Of a stretch of 64,000 nt of DNA, positions 8,862-17,283 are shown piece after piece. Both the position numbers and the translations under genes were made by a program. The stretch is from the NCBI RefSeq assembly GCF_000153465.1, contig NZ_CH672387.1, positions 3,158,932 to 3,222,931 on the forward strand, read 5' to 3'. Under the pieces are notes generated by a model that worked only from the letters and a program-made list of their open reading frames with translations, searched no databases and was not told the origin of the DNA. Every line of letters begins with the position of its first letter. Position 1 is the first letter of the stretch. This stretch comes from Aurantimonas manganoxydans SI85-9A1 (GTDB lineage: Bacteria > Pseudomonadota > Alphaproteobacteria > Rhizobiales > Rhizobiaceae).

Positions 8862-10148
8862 ATGATCTCCATGCGCAACACTTCCATCCTGGCCGGCATT
8901 CTCGCACTGCTGATCGTCGTGCCTCCCTTTCTGGACATCAGCTGGCAGAATGCGCTGGTGAACGTCCTGATCGCCAGCCTGTTCGCGCTGGCCTTCAACC
9001 TGCTCATCGGCCAGGCCGGGCTCCTGTCCTTCGGCCATGCCGCCTATTTCGGCGTCGGCGCCTTCGCGGCGCTGCACCTCATGATCGCGGTCGAGGACGG
9101 GCTTCCCCTCCCGACCCCGCTCCTGCCGTTCGCCGGCGCGGCCGCCGGCCTTCTGGTCGGACTGATCGCCGGTTACTTCTCGACGATGCGTTCGGGGGTC
9201 TATTTCGCACTCGTAACCCTCGCGATCGCCGAGCTCTTCCATTCCCTGGCGCCGCGTCTGCAGGATCTGTTCGGTGGAGAATCCGGCATTTCCTCGATGC
9301 GGATGCCCTGGCAGGGCCTTACCTTCGGCTCGTTGCTCGAAGTCTATTATCTGACGCTCGGCTGGGTGGTGATCTGCGGGCTGGGGCTCTGGGCCTTCAC
9401 GCGGACGCCCTTCGGCCGGCTCACCCTCGCCCTGCGCGACAACGAGCAGCGCGTGCGCTTCCTCGGCTACAACGCGCATGCTTCCAAGGTGGTCATCTTC
9501 GCCGTCTCGGCGATGGTGGCCGGCGTTGCCGGTTCACTGCAGGCGATCTCGAACGAGACGGCAAACTATTCGCTGTTTGCGACCGATGTCTCGGCGCAGG
9601 TGGTGCTGCAGACCTTCGTCGGCGGCTCCACGGTGTTCTTTGGGCCTGTCATCGGCGCGACGGCCTTCACGTTGTTCTCGTTTCTGGTCTCGGATCTCAC
9701 CCGCTCGTGGGTGTTCTACCAAGGGCTGATCTTCGTGCTGGTGATGCTGTACATGCCGACCGGCATCGGCGGCGTCGCCTATGACCATATCCGCAACCGC
9801 AAGCGGCTCGACTGGTCGCTTCTGGCCGGCCCCTATCTCGTGGCGCTCGCCGGCGGCCTGCTGATCACCGCCGGCATCGTCTTCCTCACCGAGACCGTGG
9901 CGGTGCTCTTCGGCGAGGATTATGCCCGCAGCCGAGAAGCGGCCGAAGGTGCCCTGCCCGCCTTCGAACTCTTCGGCATCAGCTGGAATCCGGCCGGCAT
10001 CCTGACCTGGCTGATCCCGCTCGCCCTGCTGGTGGTCGGCGGCACGATCCTCATTCGCACCCGCCGGCGGATCGACATCCTCTGGAACCGCTCGGACGCA
10101 AGCAACAGGACGGCGGCCGTGCCAAACCCGCTGGGAGGTGGCGAATGA
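8862..10148 (+). CDS. Branched-chain-type ABC permease (LivM-like), C-terminally extended
   Basis: Second membrane subunit. It contains the LivM landmarks (NLLIGQAGLLSFGHAAYFGVGA near residues 45-68; ALRDNEQRVRFLGYN coupling segment near residue 192). At 428 aa it is longer than the usual 320-360 aa: after the normal end (GIGGVAYDHIRNRK) there are two more hydrophobic segments (about residues 325-350 and 373-395) separated by an acidic loop, ending in a basic cytoplasmic tail. Its stop overlaps the next start by 4 bp. The extension is in frame and well formed rather than a read-through artefact. Confidence 0.9.
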   Translation: MISMRNTSILAGILALLIVVPPFLDISWQNALVNVLIASLFALAFNLLIGQAGLLSFGHAAYFGVGAFAALHLMIAVEDGLPLPTPLLPFAGAAAGLLVGLIAGYFSTMRSGVYFALVTLAIAELFHSLAPRLQDLFGGESGISSMRMPWQGLTFGSLLEVYYLTLGWVVICGLGLWAFTRTPFGRLTLALRDNEQRVRFLGYNAHASKVVIFAVSAMVAGVAGSLQAISNETANYSLFATDVSAQVVLQTFVGGSTVFFGPVIGATAFTLFSFLVSDLTRSWVFYQGLIFVLVMLYMPTGIGGVAYDHIRNRKRLDWSLLAGPYLVALAGGLLITAGIVFLTETVAVLFGEDYARSREAAEGALPAFELFGISWNPAGILTWLIPLALLVVGGTILIRTRRRIDILWNRSDASNRTAAVPNPLGGGE

Positions 10149-10912
10149 CCGCGACGACGAAAGACCAGCCGGCGCTGCGGCTGGCGGGCGTGACCAAATC
10201 GTTCGGGCCGATCGAGGTTCTGCAGGGCCTGAACCTCGACATCAGCCCCGGCGAGCGCCATGCCGTGATCGGCCCGAACGGCGCCGGCAAGTCCACTCTG
10301 TTCAACCTGATCTCAGGTATGTTCGAGCCGTCCGCGGGCGACATCTCCCTGCACGGCAAGAGCATCGCGGGACTGTCGCCGCACCGGATCAACCGGGCTG
10401 GGCTGGCGCGCTCCTTCCAGATCACCAACATCTTCCATCGGCTCAGCGTCTTCGAGAATCTGCGCATCGGCGTCCTCGCACGCCACGGCGTGCGCTTCGG
10501 CCTCTTCCGCCCGGTGGCGAAGATGCGGATGGTGAACGAGGAGACCGCCGACGTCCTCGCGCGCGTTGGCCTTGCGTCCCGCCGTGACGATCTCGCCGGA
10601 GACCTCAGCTATTCCGAACAGCGTGCACTGGAAATCGGCATGACGCTGACCACCGGTGCCGATGTCATCCTTCTCGACGAGCCAACCGCCGGCATGTCCA
10701 GAGAAGAGACCGCGCAGGCGGTCGAACTCATCCGTTCGGTGACCGAGGGCAAGACGCTGCTGATGGTCGAGCACGACATGAGCGTCGTGTTCAGCCTCTG
10801 CGACCGGGTCTCGGTGCTGGTCTACGGCAACATACTCGCCACCGACATCCCCAAGCGCATCAGCGAAAATCACGGGGTGCAGGAAGCCTATCTTGGCGAG
10901 GAAGCGGCATGA
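10145..10912 (+). CDS. Branched-chain-type ABC ATPase (LivG-like)
   Basis: Cytoplasmic ATPase. Walker A GPNGAGKST lies near residue 43-51, followed by the LivG-type RSFQITNIF Q-loop, signature variant LSYSEQRALEIG, Walker B with VILLDEPTAGMS, and the switch His in LLMVEHDMSVVFSLCDRV. 255 aa is typical. It overlaps the preceding gene by 4 bp and the following ATPase gene by 4 bp, so the two ATPases are translationally coupled. Confidence 0.95.
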   Translation: MTATTKDQPALRLAGVTKSFGPIEVLQGLNLDISPGERHAVIGPNGAGKSTLFNLISGMFEPSAGDISLHGKSIAGLSPHRINRAGLARSFQITNIFHRLSVFENLRIGVLARHGVRFGLFRPVAKMRMVNEETADVLARVGLASRRDDLAGDLSYSEQRALEIGMTLTTGADVILLDEPTAGMSREETAQAVELIRSVTEGKTLLMVEHDMSVVFSLCDRVSVLVYGNILATDIPKRISENHGVQEAYLGEEAA

Positions 10913-11619
10913 GCCTGCTCGAGGTGAAAGGCCTTCACGCCCATTACGGCAAGAGCCACATCCTTCACGGCATCGACATGGTCGTGCCGGAGGCCGCCAT
11001 CGTCTCGCTGCTCGGCCGCAACGGCTCGGGACGCTCGACGCTGCTGAAGGCGCTGATGGGGCTGGTTCCCCCCAGCGCCGGAACGGTGACGCTGGACGGG
11101 CGGGCGCTCGCCGGGCAGCAGCCTTTCGAGATCTGCCGACAGGGCATCGGCTACGTGCCCGAGGAGCGGCTTGTTTTTCCCAACCTGACGGTCGAGGAGA
11201 ACCTCGCCATGGGCGTTCAGAAGGGCACGCCGGGGGCGCACCGCTGGTCGGTCGCGGAGATGTACGACTATTTTCCCCGGCTGAAGGAGCGGCGCGCGAT
11301 CCGCGCCGGCTATCTCTCCGGCGGCGAGCAGCAGATGCTCACCATCTGTCGCTCGCTCCTGGGCAATCCCCGCGTGCTGCTGATCGACGAGCCGACCGAA
11401 GGTCTCGCGCCGAAGATCGTCGACGTGGTGATGGAGGTCATACTCGACATCGGCCGTCGCGGCGTCGCAGTGGTGCTGGTCGAGCAGAAGCTGACCATCG
11501 CGCTCAAGGTCGCCCAGAAGGTTCTGGTGATGGGTCATGGCGAACTGGTCTTCCGCGGCACGCCCGCCGAACTCGAAGCGGCGCCGGACGTGCGCCGCAA
11601 CTGGCTCGAGGTGGGCTGA
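10909..11619 (+). CDS. Branched-chain-type ABC ATPase (LivF-like) with Arg in Walker A
   Basis: Second ATPase of the importer. Family features are present: GIGYVPEERLVFPNLTVEENL, signature LSGGEQQML, Walker B with LIDEPTEGLAP and a C-terminal VLVEQ switch segment. The Walker A reads GRNGSGRST (residues 36-44), with Arg42 where the nucleotide-binding Lys normally stands; the codon is CGC, so the change is clear in the DNA. The partner LivG-like ATPase keeps its Lys. Arg may still bind nucleotide, or this site may be catalytically weakened. The gene closes the transport part of the operon; an SDR gene follows after 39 bp. Confidence 0.92.
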   Translation: MSLLEVKGLHAHYGKSHILHGIDMVVPEAAIVSLLGRNGSGRSTLLKALMGLVPPSAGTVTLDGRALAGQQPFEICRQGIGYVPEERLVFPNLTVEENLAMGVQKGTPGAHRWSVAEMYDYFPRLKERRAIRAGYLSGGEQQMLTICRSLLGNPRVLLIDEPTEGLAPKIVDVVMEVILDIGRRGVAVVLVEQKLTIALKVAQKVLVMGHGELVFRGTPAELEAAPDVRRNWLEVG

Positions 11620-11658
11620 CATGGCGGCCCTCCCCCAAAATCTGCGACTGGACGAAGC

Positions 11659-12447
11659 ATGAGCATGATCGAACGACTGCAGCCGCCGCGCGGCTTGCGG
11701 GTCCTTATCACGGCCGGCGCCTCGGGCATCGGCGCCGCCATCACACGTGCGTTTCTCGAAACCGGGGCGAAGGTGCTGATCTGCGACATCGACCCCGCCG
11801 CCTTGTCGGCGTTCGCGGAGGCACATCCCGATGTGATGACCCTGAAGGCCGACGTCTCGGACGAGAAAGAGGTCGATGCCTTGCTCGATGCCGCCGCCCA
11901 GCAACTGGGCGGGCTCGACGTTCTGGTCAACAATGCCGGCATCGCCGGTCCGACCGGTGCCATCGACGAGATCCCCCTCGAAGAGATCCGTCGCACCATC
12001 GACGTTGACCTGATGGGCCAGTTCCTGGTGCTGCGCCGGGCCGCTGCGCTGCTGCGTGAGAGCGATGCCGGCGTGATCATCAACATCTCCTCTGTCGCCG
12101 GACGACTCGGCTACGCGCTCCGTACGCCCTATTCCGCGGCAAAATGGGGGATCGTCGGCCTGACGGCGAGCCTTGCCAAGGAGATGGGACCCGACGGCAT
12201 CCGCGTGAATGCGATCCTGCCCGGCGTCGTGCGCGGCCCCCGCATCGAAGGCGTCATCCGCGACCGCGCCGAAGCATCCGGCGTCAGCTATGCGGCGATG
12301 GAGGCGCAATATCTCGCCAATATCTCGCTGCGCCGCATGGTTGAGCCCGAGGATGTCGCCGGCACCGCGCTGTTCCTCTGCTCGCCCGCCGGGGCGAACA
12401 TTTCCGGCCAGGCGATCAGCGTCTGCGGCAACGTCGAAAACATCTGA
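11659..12447 (+). CDS. Short-chain dehydrogenase/reductase (SDR)
   Basis: Classical SDR of 262 aa, probably oxidising a hydroxy acid or alcohol taken up by the upstream transporter. The nucleotide-binding motif is TAGASGIG, one residue off the usual TGxxxGIG (Ala for the first Gly). The NNAG motif (LVNNAGIAG), the Ser region (NISSVAG) and catalytic YSAAK are all present. The C-terminus (GQAISVCGNVENI) is of the substrate-loop/oligomer type. Tight spacing on both sides places it in the ABC/BKACE operon. Physiological substrate not known. Confidence 0.9.
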   Translation: MSMIERLQPPRGLRVLITAGASGIGAAITRAFLETGAKVLICDIDPAALSAFAEAHPDVMTLKADVSDEKEVDALLDAAAQQLGGLDVLVNNAGIAGPTGAIDEIPLEEIRRTIDVDLMGQFLVLRRAAALLRESDAGVIINISSVAGRLGYALRTPYSAAKWGIVGLTASLAKEMGPDGIRVNAILPGVVRGPRIEGVIRDRAEASGVSYAAMEAQYLANISLRRMVEPEDVAGTALFLCSPAGANISGQAISVCGNVENI

Positions 12448-12470
12448 TCGTCAGGAGAGCGAAAACACTC

Positions 12471-13406
12471 ATGGCAAAGCCGTCTCGCAAGGTCATCATC
12501 ACCTGCGCCGTCACCGGCGGCATTCACACGCCGAGCATGTCCCCGCATCTGCCGGTGACCGCAGACCAGATCGCCGAGCAAGCGATCGGCGCGGCCGAAG
12601 CCGGCGCCGCGATCCTGCATCTGCACGCCCGCCATCCTGAAGACGGGCGCCCCACGCAGGACCCGGAGGCCTTCGCCCGCTTTCTGCCGCGCATCAAGCA
12701 GAGCACCGACGCTGTGCTGAACCTCACCACCGGCGGCAGCCCCGTCATGCAGGTCGAGGAACGTCTGCAGCCGGCGCTGACGTTCCGCCCCGAGGTCGCA
12801 TCGCTGAACATGGGGTCGATGAATTTCGGCCTGTTCCCGATGCTCGGCCGCTACGAGAACTTTCAGCACGCCTGGGAGCCCGAATATCTGGAGAAGACCC
12901 GCGACGTGGTTTTCCGCAATACCTTCAAGGACATCGAGTACATTCTCGAATCCTGCGCGGACAACGGGACCCGCTTCGAGTTCGAGTGCTACGACACCAG
13001 TCATCTTTACAATCTGGCACATTTCCTCGACCGCGGACTGGTGAGCGGGCCGCTCTTTGTGCAGTCGGTGTTCGGCATTCTCGGCGGCATCGGCACCCAT
13101 GCCGAGGACGTCGCGCATATGCGCCGCACCGCCGACCGGTTGTTCGGCGATGAATATGTGTGGTCGGTGCTCGGCGCCGGGCGCCACCAGATGCCGATCA
13201 CCACGCTGGCTGCGGCCATGGGCGGCAATGTCCGCGTCGGGCTCGAGGATTCGCTCTGGGACGGCCCGGGACGGCCCGCAGAATCGAACGCTGCGCAGGT
13301 GCTTCGTGTCAGGCAGGTGCTGGAAGGACTGGGCCTTGAGGTCGCAACGCCGGCTCAGGCCCGCGCCATGCTGGCGCTGAAGGGCGGCGACCAGGTGAAC
13401 TTCTGA
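12471..13406 (+). CDS. Beta-keto acid cleavage enzyme (BKACE, former DUF849)
   Basis: Zinc enzyme family that condenses a beta-keto acid with acetyl-CoA and splits the product to acetoacetate plus a new acyl-CoA. The N-terminus (KVIITCAVTGGIHTPSMSPHLP) and the Zn-binding HLHAR segment (His50, His52) match the family, as do the NLTTGG strand and the WSVLGAGRHQMP region near residue 225. 311 aa is typical. The variable substrate pocket cannot be read reliably, so the particular keto acid is open (carnitine, 3-keto-5-aminohexanoate and others are known in the family). Flanking dehydrogenases could provide its beta-keto substrate. Confidence 0.92.
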   Translation: MAKPSRKVIITCAVTGGIHTPSMSPHLPVTADQIAEQAIGAAEAGAAILHLHARHPEDGRPTQDPEAFARFLPRIKQSTDAVLNLTTGGSPVMQVEERLQPALTFRPEVASLNMGSMNFGLFPMLGRYENFQHAWEPEYLEKTRDVVFRNTFKDIEYILESCADNGTRFEFECYDTSHLYNLAHFLDRGLVSGPLFVQSVFGILGGIGTHAEDVAHMRRTADRLFGDEYVWSVLGAGRHQMPITTLAAAMGGNVRVGLEDSLWDGPGRPAESNAAQVLRVRQVLEGLGLEVATPAQARAMLALKGGDQVNF

Positions 13407-13423
13407 GCCCCACGAGACGGGAA

Positions 13424-14338
13424 ATGAGCATGACGAACGAATTTGACGGACGCGTGGCCATCGTCACCGGGGCCGGGACCGGGCTCGGCCGCTGCCATGC
13501 GCTGGCGCTGGCCCGCGCCGGCGCATGCGTCGTCGTCAACGACATCGCCGGCAGGGACGGAACGGCGGGTGCCGCGGCGCATGCGGTGGTGGCGGAGATC
13601 GAAGCCATGGGCGGCGAAGCCGTGGCCGAGCCCGCCGATGTTTCCTCCTTCGCCGAGGTCGAGGCGATGGTGGCGCGCGTCGTCGCGCGATGGGGACGGG
13701 TCGACATCCTCGTCGCCAATGCCGGCATCCTGCGCGATCGCTCCTTCGCCAAAATGGAAATGGCGGATCTCGAGAAGGTCGTGGCGGTGCATCTCGTCGG
13801 TTCGGCCCATTGCTGCCGTGCGGTCTGGGCACTGATGCGCCAGCAGGGCTACGGGCGCATCGTCTTGACCACGTCGAGTTCCGGCCTCTACGGCAACTAC
13901 GGCCAGGCCAACTACGCCGCCGCCAAGGCCGGGATGATCGGGCTGATGACGACGCTGCAGCAGGAGGGGGCGAAATACGGCATCCACGTCAACTGCCTCT
14001 CGCCGATCGCTGCGACGGGCATGACCGAGGGCCTGCTGTCCCCCGACGATGCCGCGCAATTGACGCCGGAAGCGGTCTCGCCGGCCGTGCTCTTCATGGC
14101 TTCGGAGGCGGCACCGAAAAAGACCATCATCGGCGCGGGGGCCGGTGTCTATTCGGTCGTCCACGTCGTCGAATCGGAGGGCGTATACCTGCCGCCAGAG
14201 GCCCGCGATCCGGCCGACTTCCAGAAGGCCTTCGCGACGATGTCCGACCTCTCGACCGCCCGTCCGGTCGACACCGGTTTCGATCAGGCGAAGCGCTTCA
14301 CCGCCACGGCGAACCGCACCCGCTCGGTGCCTGCCTGA
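13424..14338 (+). CDS. SDR, MFE-2/hydroxyacyl dehydrogenase-like
   Basis: Dehydrogenase of 304 aa resembling the hydroxyacyl-CoA dehydrogenase domain of multifunctional beta-oxidation enzymes. It has an intact cofactor motif (VTGAGTGLG), the long insert after NDIAG, the NAGILRD segment characteristic of that subgroup, the Ser region (TTSSSGLYGNYGQ) and catalytic YAAAK. A C-terminal extension after residue 230 carries no recognised domain. An ATG at 13430 with GGGAA upstream is an alternative start. It ends the plus-strand operon. Together with the first SDR and the BKACE it suggests oxidation of a beta-hydroxy acid (or its CoA ester) followed by keto-acid cleavage. Confidence 0.88.
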   Translation: MSMTNEFDGRVAIVTGAGTGLGRCHALALARAGACVVVNDIAGRDGTAGAAAHAVVAEIEAMGGEAVAEPADVSSFAEVEAMVARVVARWGRVDILVANAGILRDRSFAKMEMADLEKVVAVHLVGSAHCCRAVWALMRQQGYGRIVLTTSSSGLYGNYGQANYAAAKAGMIGLMTTLQQEGAKYGIHVNCLSPIAATGMTEGLLSPDDAAQLTPEAVSPAVLFMASEAAPKKTIIGAGAGVYSVVHVVESEGVYLPPEARDPADFQKAFATMSDLSTARPVDTGFDQAKRFTATANRTRSVPA

Positions 14339-14372
14339 AGCCAAGCCCAGCCGGCTGGTCGCTGATCTCCGC

Positions 14373-14400
14373 GGCAGTGCCGCCTTGATGGCGGACTGCC
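14373..14400 (+). terminator. Hairpin at the end of the liv/BKACE operon
   Basis: Arms GGCAGTGCCGCC and GGCGGACTGCC with a short TTGAT loop and one bulged base, 34 nt past the last stop. No T tract; termination may need Rho. Confidence 0.4.
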
Positions 14401-14992
14401 GGAGCCGCCACGTCAAGGACGACCAGCGATCAGTCCCTGATCCGCGGGCCCGCCAGTACTCATCCCAGGCGCCCGTCGCGATCTTCGGCCGGTAGACGCA
14501 CGAAGACGGCATCGCCGCCACCGAAGAGCAACGCGGCGGAACAGGGGCATGATCCAGAGTGCCGTGCTGCGGTATCGCAAGCATATCGGTCGCCCAAGGT
14601 CCGGGGAGGCGCTGCCCTCCCTCGCAGCGAGACGTCCTCTTTCGCCGTGGCAGGGCGGCGGCAGTGTGCCCCGCACCGGCACCACCCGGAGTGCCTGTGA
14701 GACCATATCTTCTCACACCCGCGAGGGGCGTGGCAGCCGCCGGAAGGTTCTCGCACCGTCGGCTTGCGGCGCCGCGATACAAGGCTTTGCCAGCGGCGTT
14801 TCGGAACCGTTGCAGAAACACCTGCACCGCTGAAGGGGCGCGTCGCTGCCGCGCAGCGAGGCGGGCGAGACACCAGCCATATGCGCGTTGCCGCCGGCCG
14901 CCAAGCGCAAGATCCCTATCGTTGCGCATCGTGGGACAGACCCATTGCTCGCGCTGCAAATTTTCCCACGGCCGACGCTGTCCGTCAGGGCG
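14401..14992. other. Long intergenic stretch without a recognisable gene
   Basis: Open frames exist on both strands but all are Arg/Pro-rich, lack ribosome-binding sites and resemble no family I know. Apart from the terminal hairpin before it and the inverted repeat after it I see no structure here. It may hold the 5' leader and promoter of the RpiR gene. Confidence 0.5.
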
Positions 14993-15015
14993 ATTGGAAT
15001 CTCTGTGCTTCCAAT
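14993..15015. promoter_or_regulatory. Inverted repeat upstream of RpiR gene, candidate operator
   Basis: Perfect 7-bp arms ATTGGAA (14993-14999) and TTCCAAT (15009-15015) with a 9-bp spacer, centred about 60 bp before the RpiR start. RpiR-family proteins bind AT-rich inverted repeats of this size, so autoregulation is plausible. Confidence 0.45.
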
Positions 15016-15063
15016 ATAGGTCTGGACGACTTTCGGATCGACGCGAGCGGGGAAGCACCTTTG

Positions 15064-15981
15064 ATGAAACAGAGGCGAGAAACCGGCGAATCGAAAGCTC
15101 TTCCCCCATCGAGCCTGATCGATCGCATGCGCCAGGAACTTCCGGCCATGAAGCGTGCCGACAGGGCCGTTGCGGATGCGCTGCTGGAGAACATCGACGC
15201 TGCCACCCGCAGCAGCGTGAAGGCGGTGGCCGGCCGGGCCGGTGTCAGCGAACCGAGCGTCATCCGCTTCGCCCGCCACATGGGCTGCGAGGGGTTCAGC
15301 GATTTCAAGATCCGGCTCGCTCAGGATTACGCCATCGGCCGCATGTATCTTTCGGCGGACTACCAGCACCCGGCAAAGACGGGCAGCGACGTTGCCGGGC
15401 ACGTCTATGAGGCGACCAGCCAGGCTCTCGCCAGCGCCTTCGCGCAGCGTGATCCCGCTGCTCTCGATCGAGCTGCCGATCTGATCGACGGATCACGACG
15501 GGTCTTCTGCTTCGGGGTCGGCGGCAGTTCAGCCAATGTGGCAGCGGAGGCCGAGAACCGGCTGTTCCGGCTGGATCTGGCAGCCAGCGCGACCGCCGAT
15601 GCCTACAAGCAGCGCATTACAGCGGCGACCGCCGGGAAAGACGATGTCTTCCTGATGTTCTCTGTGACCGGTCGTCCGCGCTCGTTGATCGAAAGCGCGC
15701 GATCGGCCAAGCAATGCGGCGCCTCGATCATCGCGGTGACCACGGCCGGAACGCCATTGGCAATCGAGGCAGACGTCCTCATTCCGCTCATCGCCTTCGA
15801 CGAGGAGAAGTTCTTCTACATGCCGAACCGTGGGAGATACGGCCAGCTGTTCATCCTGGACTGCCTCGCGACGCTCCTCGGCGGCCGCCGGATGAAGCAC
15901 ATCTCCTCCAAACTGTGGAATGCGCGCACGATGCTCGCCGACCTGAACGGCGAAAGCGAAAACCAGCCAGTCGGCGACTAA
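15064..15981 (+). CDS. RpiR/MurR family regulator (HTH + SIS)
   Basis: Regulator probably controlling the operon that starts 140 bp downstream. The start at 15064 follows GGGGAAG; the open frame extends upstream but is not family-like. Residues about 15-90 are the HTH_6 domain (RADRAVADALLENIDAATRSS, then AGVSEPSVIRFARHMG and GFSDFKIRLAQ). Residues about 130-260 are a sugar-isomerase (SIS) domain with FCFGVGGSSANVAAEAENRLFR and FSVTGRPRSLIE. SIS domains bind phosphosugars, but members also control amino-acid and amide catabolism. 305 aa is slightly longer than usual because of a C-terminal tail. Confidence 0.9.
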   Translation: MKQRRETGESKALPPSSLIDRMRQELPAMKRADRAVADALLENIDAATRSSVKAVAGRAGVSEPSVIRFARHMGCEGFSDFKIRLAQDYAIGRMYLSADYQHPAKTGSDVAGHVYEATSQALASAFAQRDPAALDRAADLIDGSRRVFCFGVGGSSANVAAEAENRLFRLDLAASATADAYKQRITAATAGKDDVFLMFSVTGRPRSLIESARSAKQCGASIIAVTTAGTPLAIEADVLIPLIAFDEEKFFYMPNRGRYGQLFILDCLATLLGGRRMKHISSKLWNARTMLADLNGESENQPVGD

Positions 15982-16065
15982 AATGTAGTGATTCGCAATT
16001 CTCCGGGGAATCAAGGCCGGAATTCCTCCCGTGAAGGGCGAAATGCGGGCGATAGCGAGGCCTTG

Positions 16066-16093
16066 TTGACAGCATATGTAGTTTTGGTACAAA
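16066..16093 (+). promoter_or_regulatory. Candidate sigma70 promoter for the enolase-family operon
   Basis: TTGACA (16066-16071), 16-bp spacer, TACAAA (16088-16093), ending 28 bp before the GTG start at 16122. The -35 hexamer is a perfect consensus, and the local AT content is well above that of the surroundings. Confidence 0.55.
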
Positions 16094-16121
16094 TTCCGTC
16101 TGAACGCAGACGGAGACCCTC

Positions 16122-17279
16122 GTGGACGGCATCGCATCGCGCCAAGCGCACATCATCGGGTTCGAATTTGATGAGGTCGTTGTTCCGGCCCATCCCGGCG
16201 TCATCAATTCCGAAACTCTCGCCAAGCCGCTGCACATGCTTCCTGTCGGCGGCAAGGAAAGCTGGAGCGTGCAGTTCGACGAACTGCCCAAGCTGATCCT
16301 TCGCCTGCATCTTTCCGACGGTACGATGGGTCTCGGCGAGTTCTACCGCGACCATGAATGGACGCGCGTCGAACAGATCGCCGACAATCTCATGGGGCGC
16401 TCGCTCGACCAACTGATCTTGCAGAAGCTGCCGATCCCGCTGTGCCGCGAATATGACGGGTTCGAATGCGCGATCTGGGACGCCTACGCCAAGCAGCTCG
16501 GGGTTCCCCTGCATCGCCTTCTCGGCGGCGCATTGCGCGACAAGATCGCAGTCAGCGCCTGGTCCAGTCATCGCACGCAGGACGAGATCGGCCCATGGGT
16601 CCGCCAGTATCAGGACCAGGGCTTCGAGGTCATCAAGTTCAAATGTGACCTCGAGGACGACGTGCCGGGCTGGTGCGCGAGGATTGCCGAGCACGCTCCG
16701 GGCATGAAGATCATCTTCGATCCGAACCAGCGCTGGGAGAACCCGGGCAACGCGCGGCCGATCATCCGCGAGATCGAGAAGATCGGCAACGTGCTCGTTC
16801 TCGAGGATCCGATCCCGCGCTGGATGATGCTGGACTACAAGGAACTGCGGCGCTTTTCGTCGATCCCGATCGCGCTGCATGTCTCCCTCCCCTACATCTA
16901 TCAGGGGCAGCGTCCTTATGATGCCATCAACGCCATTGCCCACGGCGCCGTCGACGGGTTCAACTTCAACGGCGGACTGGCAGGGTTTCAGCAGCTCGAC
17001 CATATTGCCCGCACGGCGGGGCTTTACTGCTGGCACGGCTCCGAGGTCGATCTCGGCATCCTCGAGGCCATGTACGTCCACCAGTGCTCGGCCGCTGCGA
17101 GCTGCGTCTGGCCCGGCGATATCTTCGGCCGGATGATCCGGTCGCACGATCTGCTCGAGACGCCGCTGAAGGTCGAGCCCCCCTTCATCCACGTGCCGAC
17201 CGATGGTCCGGGTCTCGGCGTAAAGCTGAGTGAAGCCGCCCTCGAACGTTTCGGCATCTCCAAGCGCAGGATCGATTGA
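16122..17279 (+). CDS. Enolase-superfamily (mandelate racemase subgroup-like) protein
   Basis: Starts with GTG at 16122 behind ACGGAGA. The 385-aa protein has a capping domain (residues about 1-130) and a barrel with the KxK pair (VIKFKCD), metal-ligand Asp (IIFDPNQRW) and Glu (LVLEDPIPRW). On strand 6 an Asp (VDGFNFNGG) and on strand 7 a His (YCWHGSE) could form the His-Asp dyad of the mandelate-racemase subgroup. The third metal ligand, normally acidic after the IPI strand, is not where expected: the sequence reads IPIALHVS, with His and Val at the usual Asp/Glu positions. It could be a dehydratase, racemase or a neofunctionalised relative. It opens an operon with an amidohydrolase and a peptide-type ABC importer. 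Confidence 0.85.
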   Translation: MDGIASRQAHIIGFEFDEVVVPAHPGVINSETLAKPLHMLPVGGKESWSVQFDELPKLILRLHLSDGTMGLGEFYRDHEWTRVEQIADNLMGRSLDQLILQKLPIPLCREYDGFECAIWDAYAKQLGVPLHRLLGGALRDKIAVSAWSSHRTQDEIGPWVRQYQDQGFEVIKFKCDLEDDVPGWCARIAEHAPGMKIIFDPNQRWENPGNARPIIREIEKIGNVLVLEDPIPRWMMLDYKELRRFSSIPIALHVSLPYIYQGQRPYDAINAIAHGAVDGFNFNGGLAGFQQLDHIARTAGLYCWHGSEVDLGILEAMYVHQCSAAASCVWPGDIFGRMIRSHDLLETPLKVEPPFIHVPTDGPGLGVKLSEAALERFGISKRRID

Positions 17280-17283
17280 TCCG

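Noticed and set aside
8548-9479. Minus frames opposite the liv permeases
   Set aside because: Shadow frames; they lack starts with ribosome-binding sites and have mirror composition of hydrophobic permease codons.
14559-15410. Plus frames in the long intergenic region before RpiR
   Set aside because: Arg/Pro/Ser-rich, no ribosome-binding site, no family resemblance; the later part is an alternative frame of RpiR.
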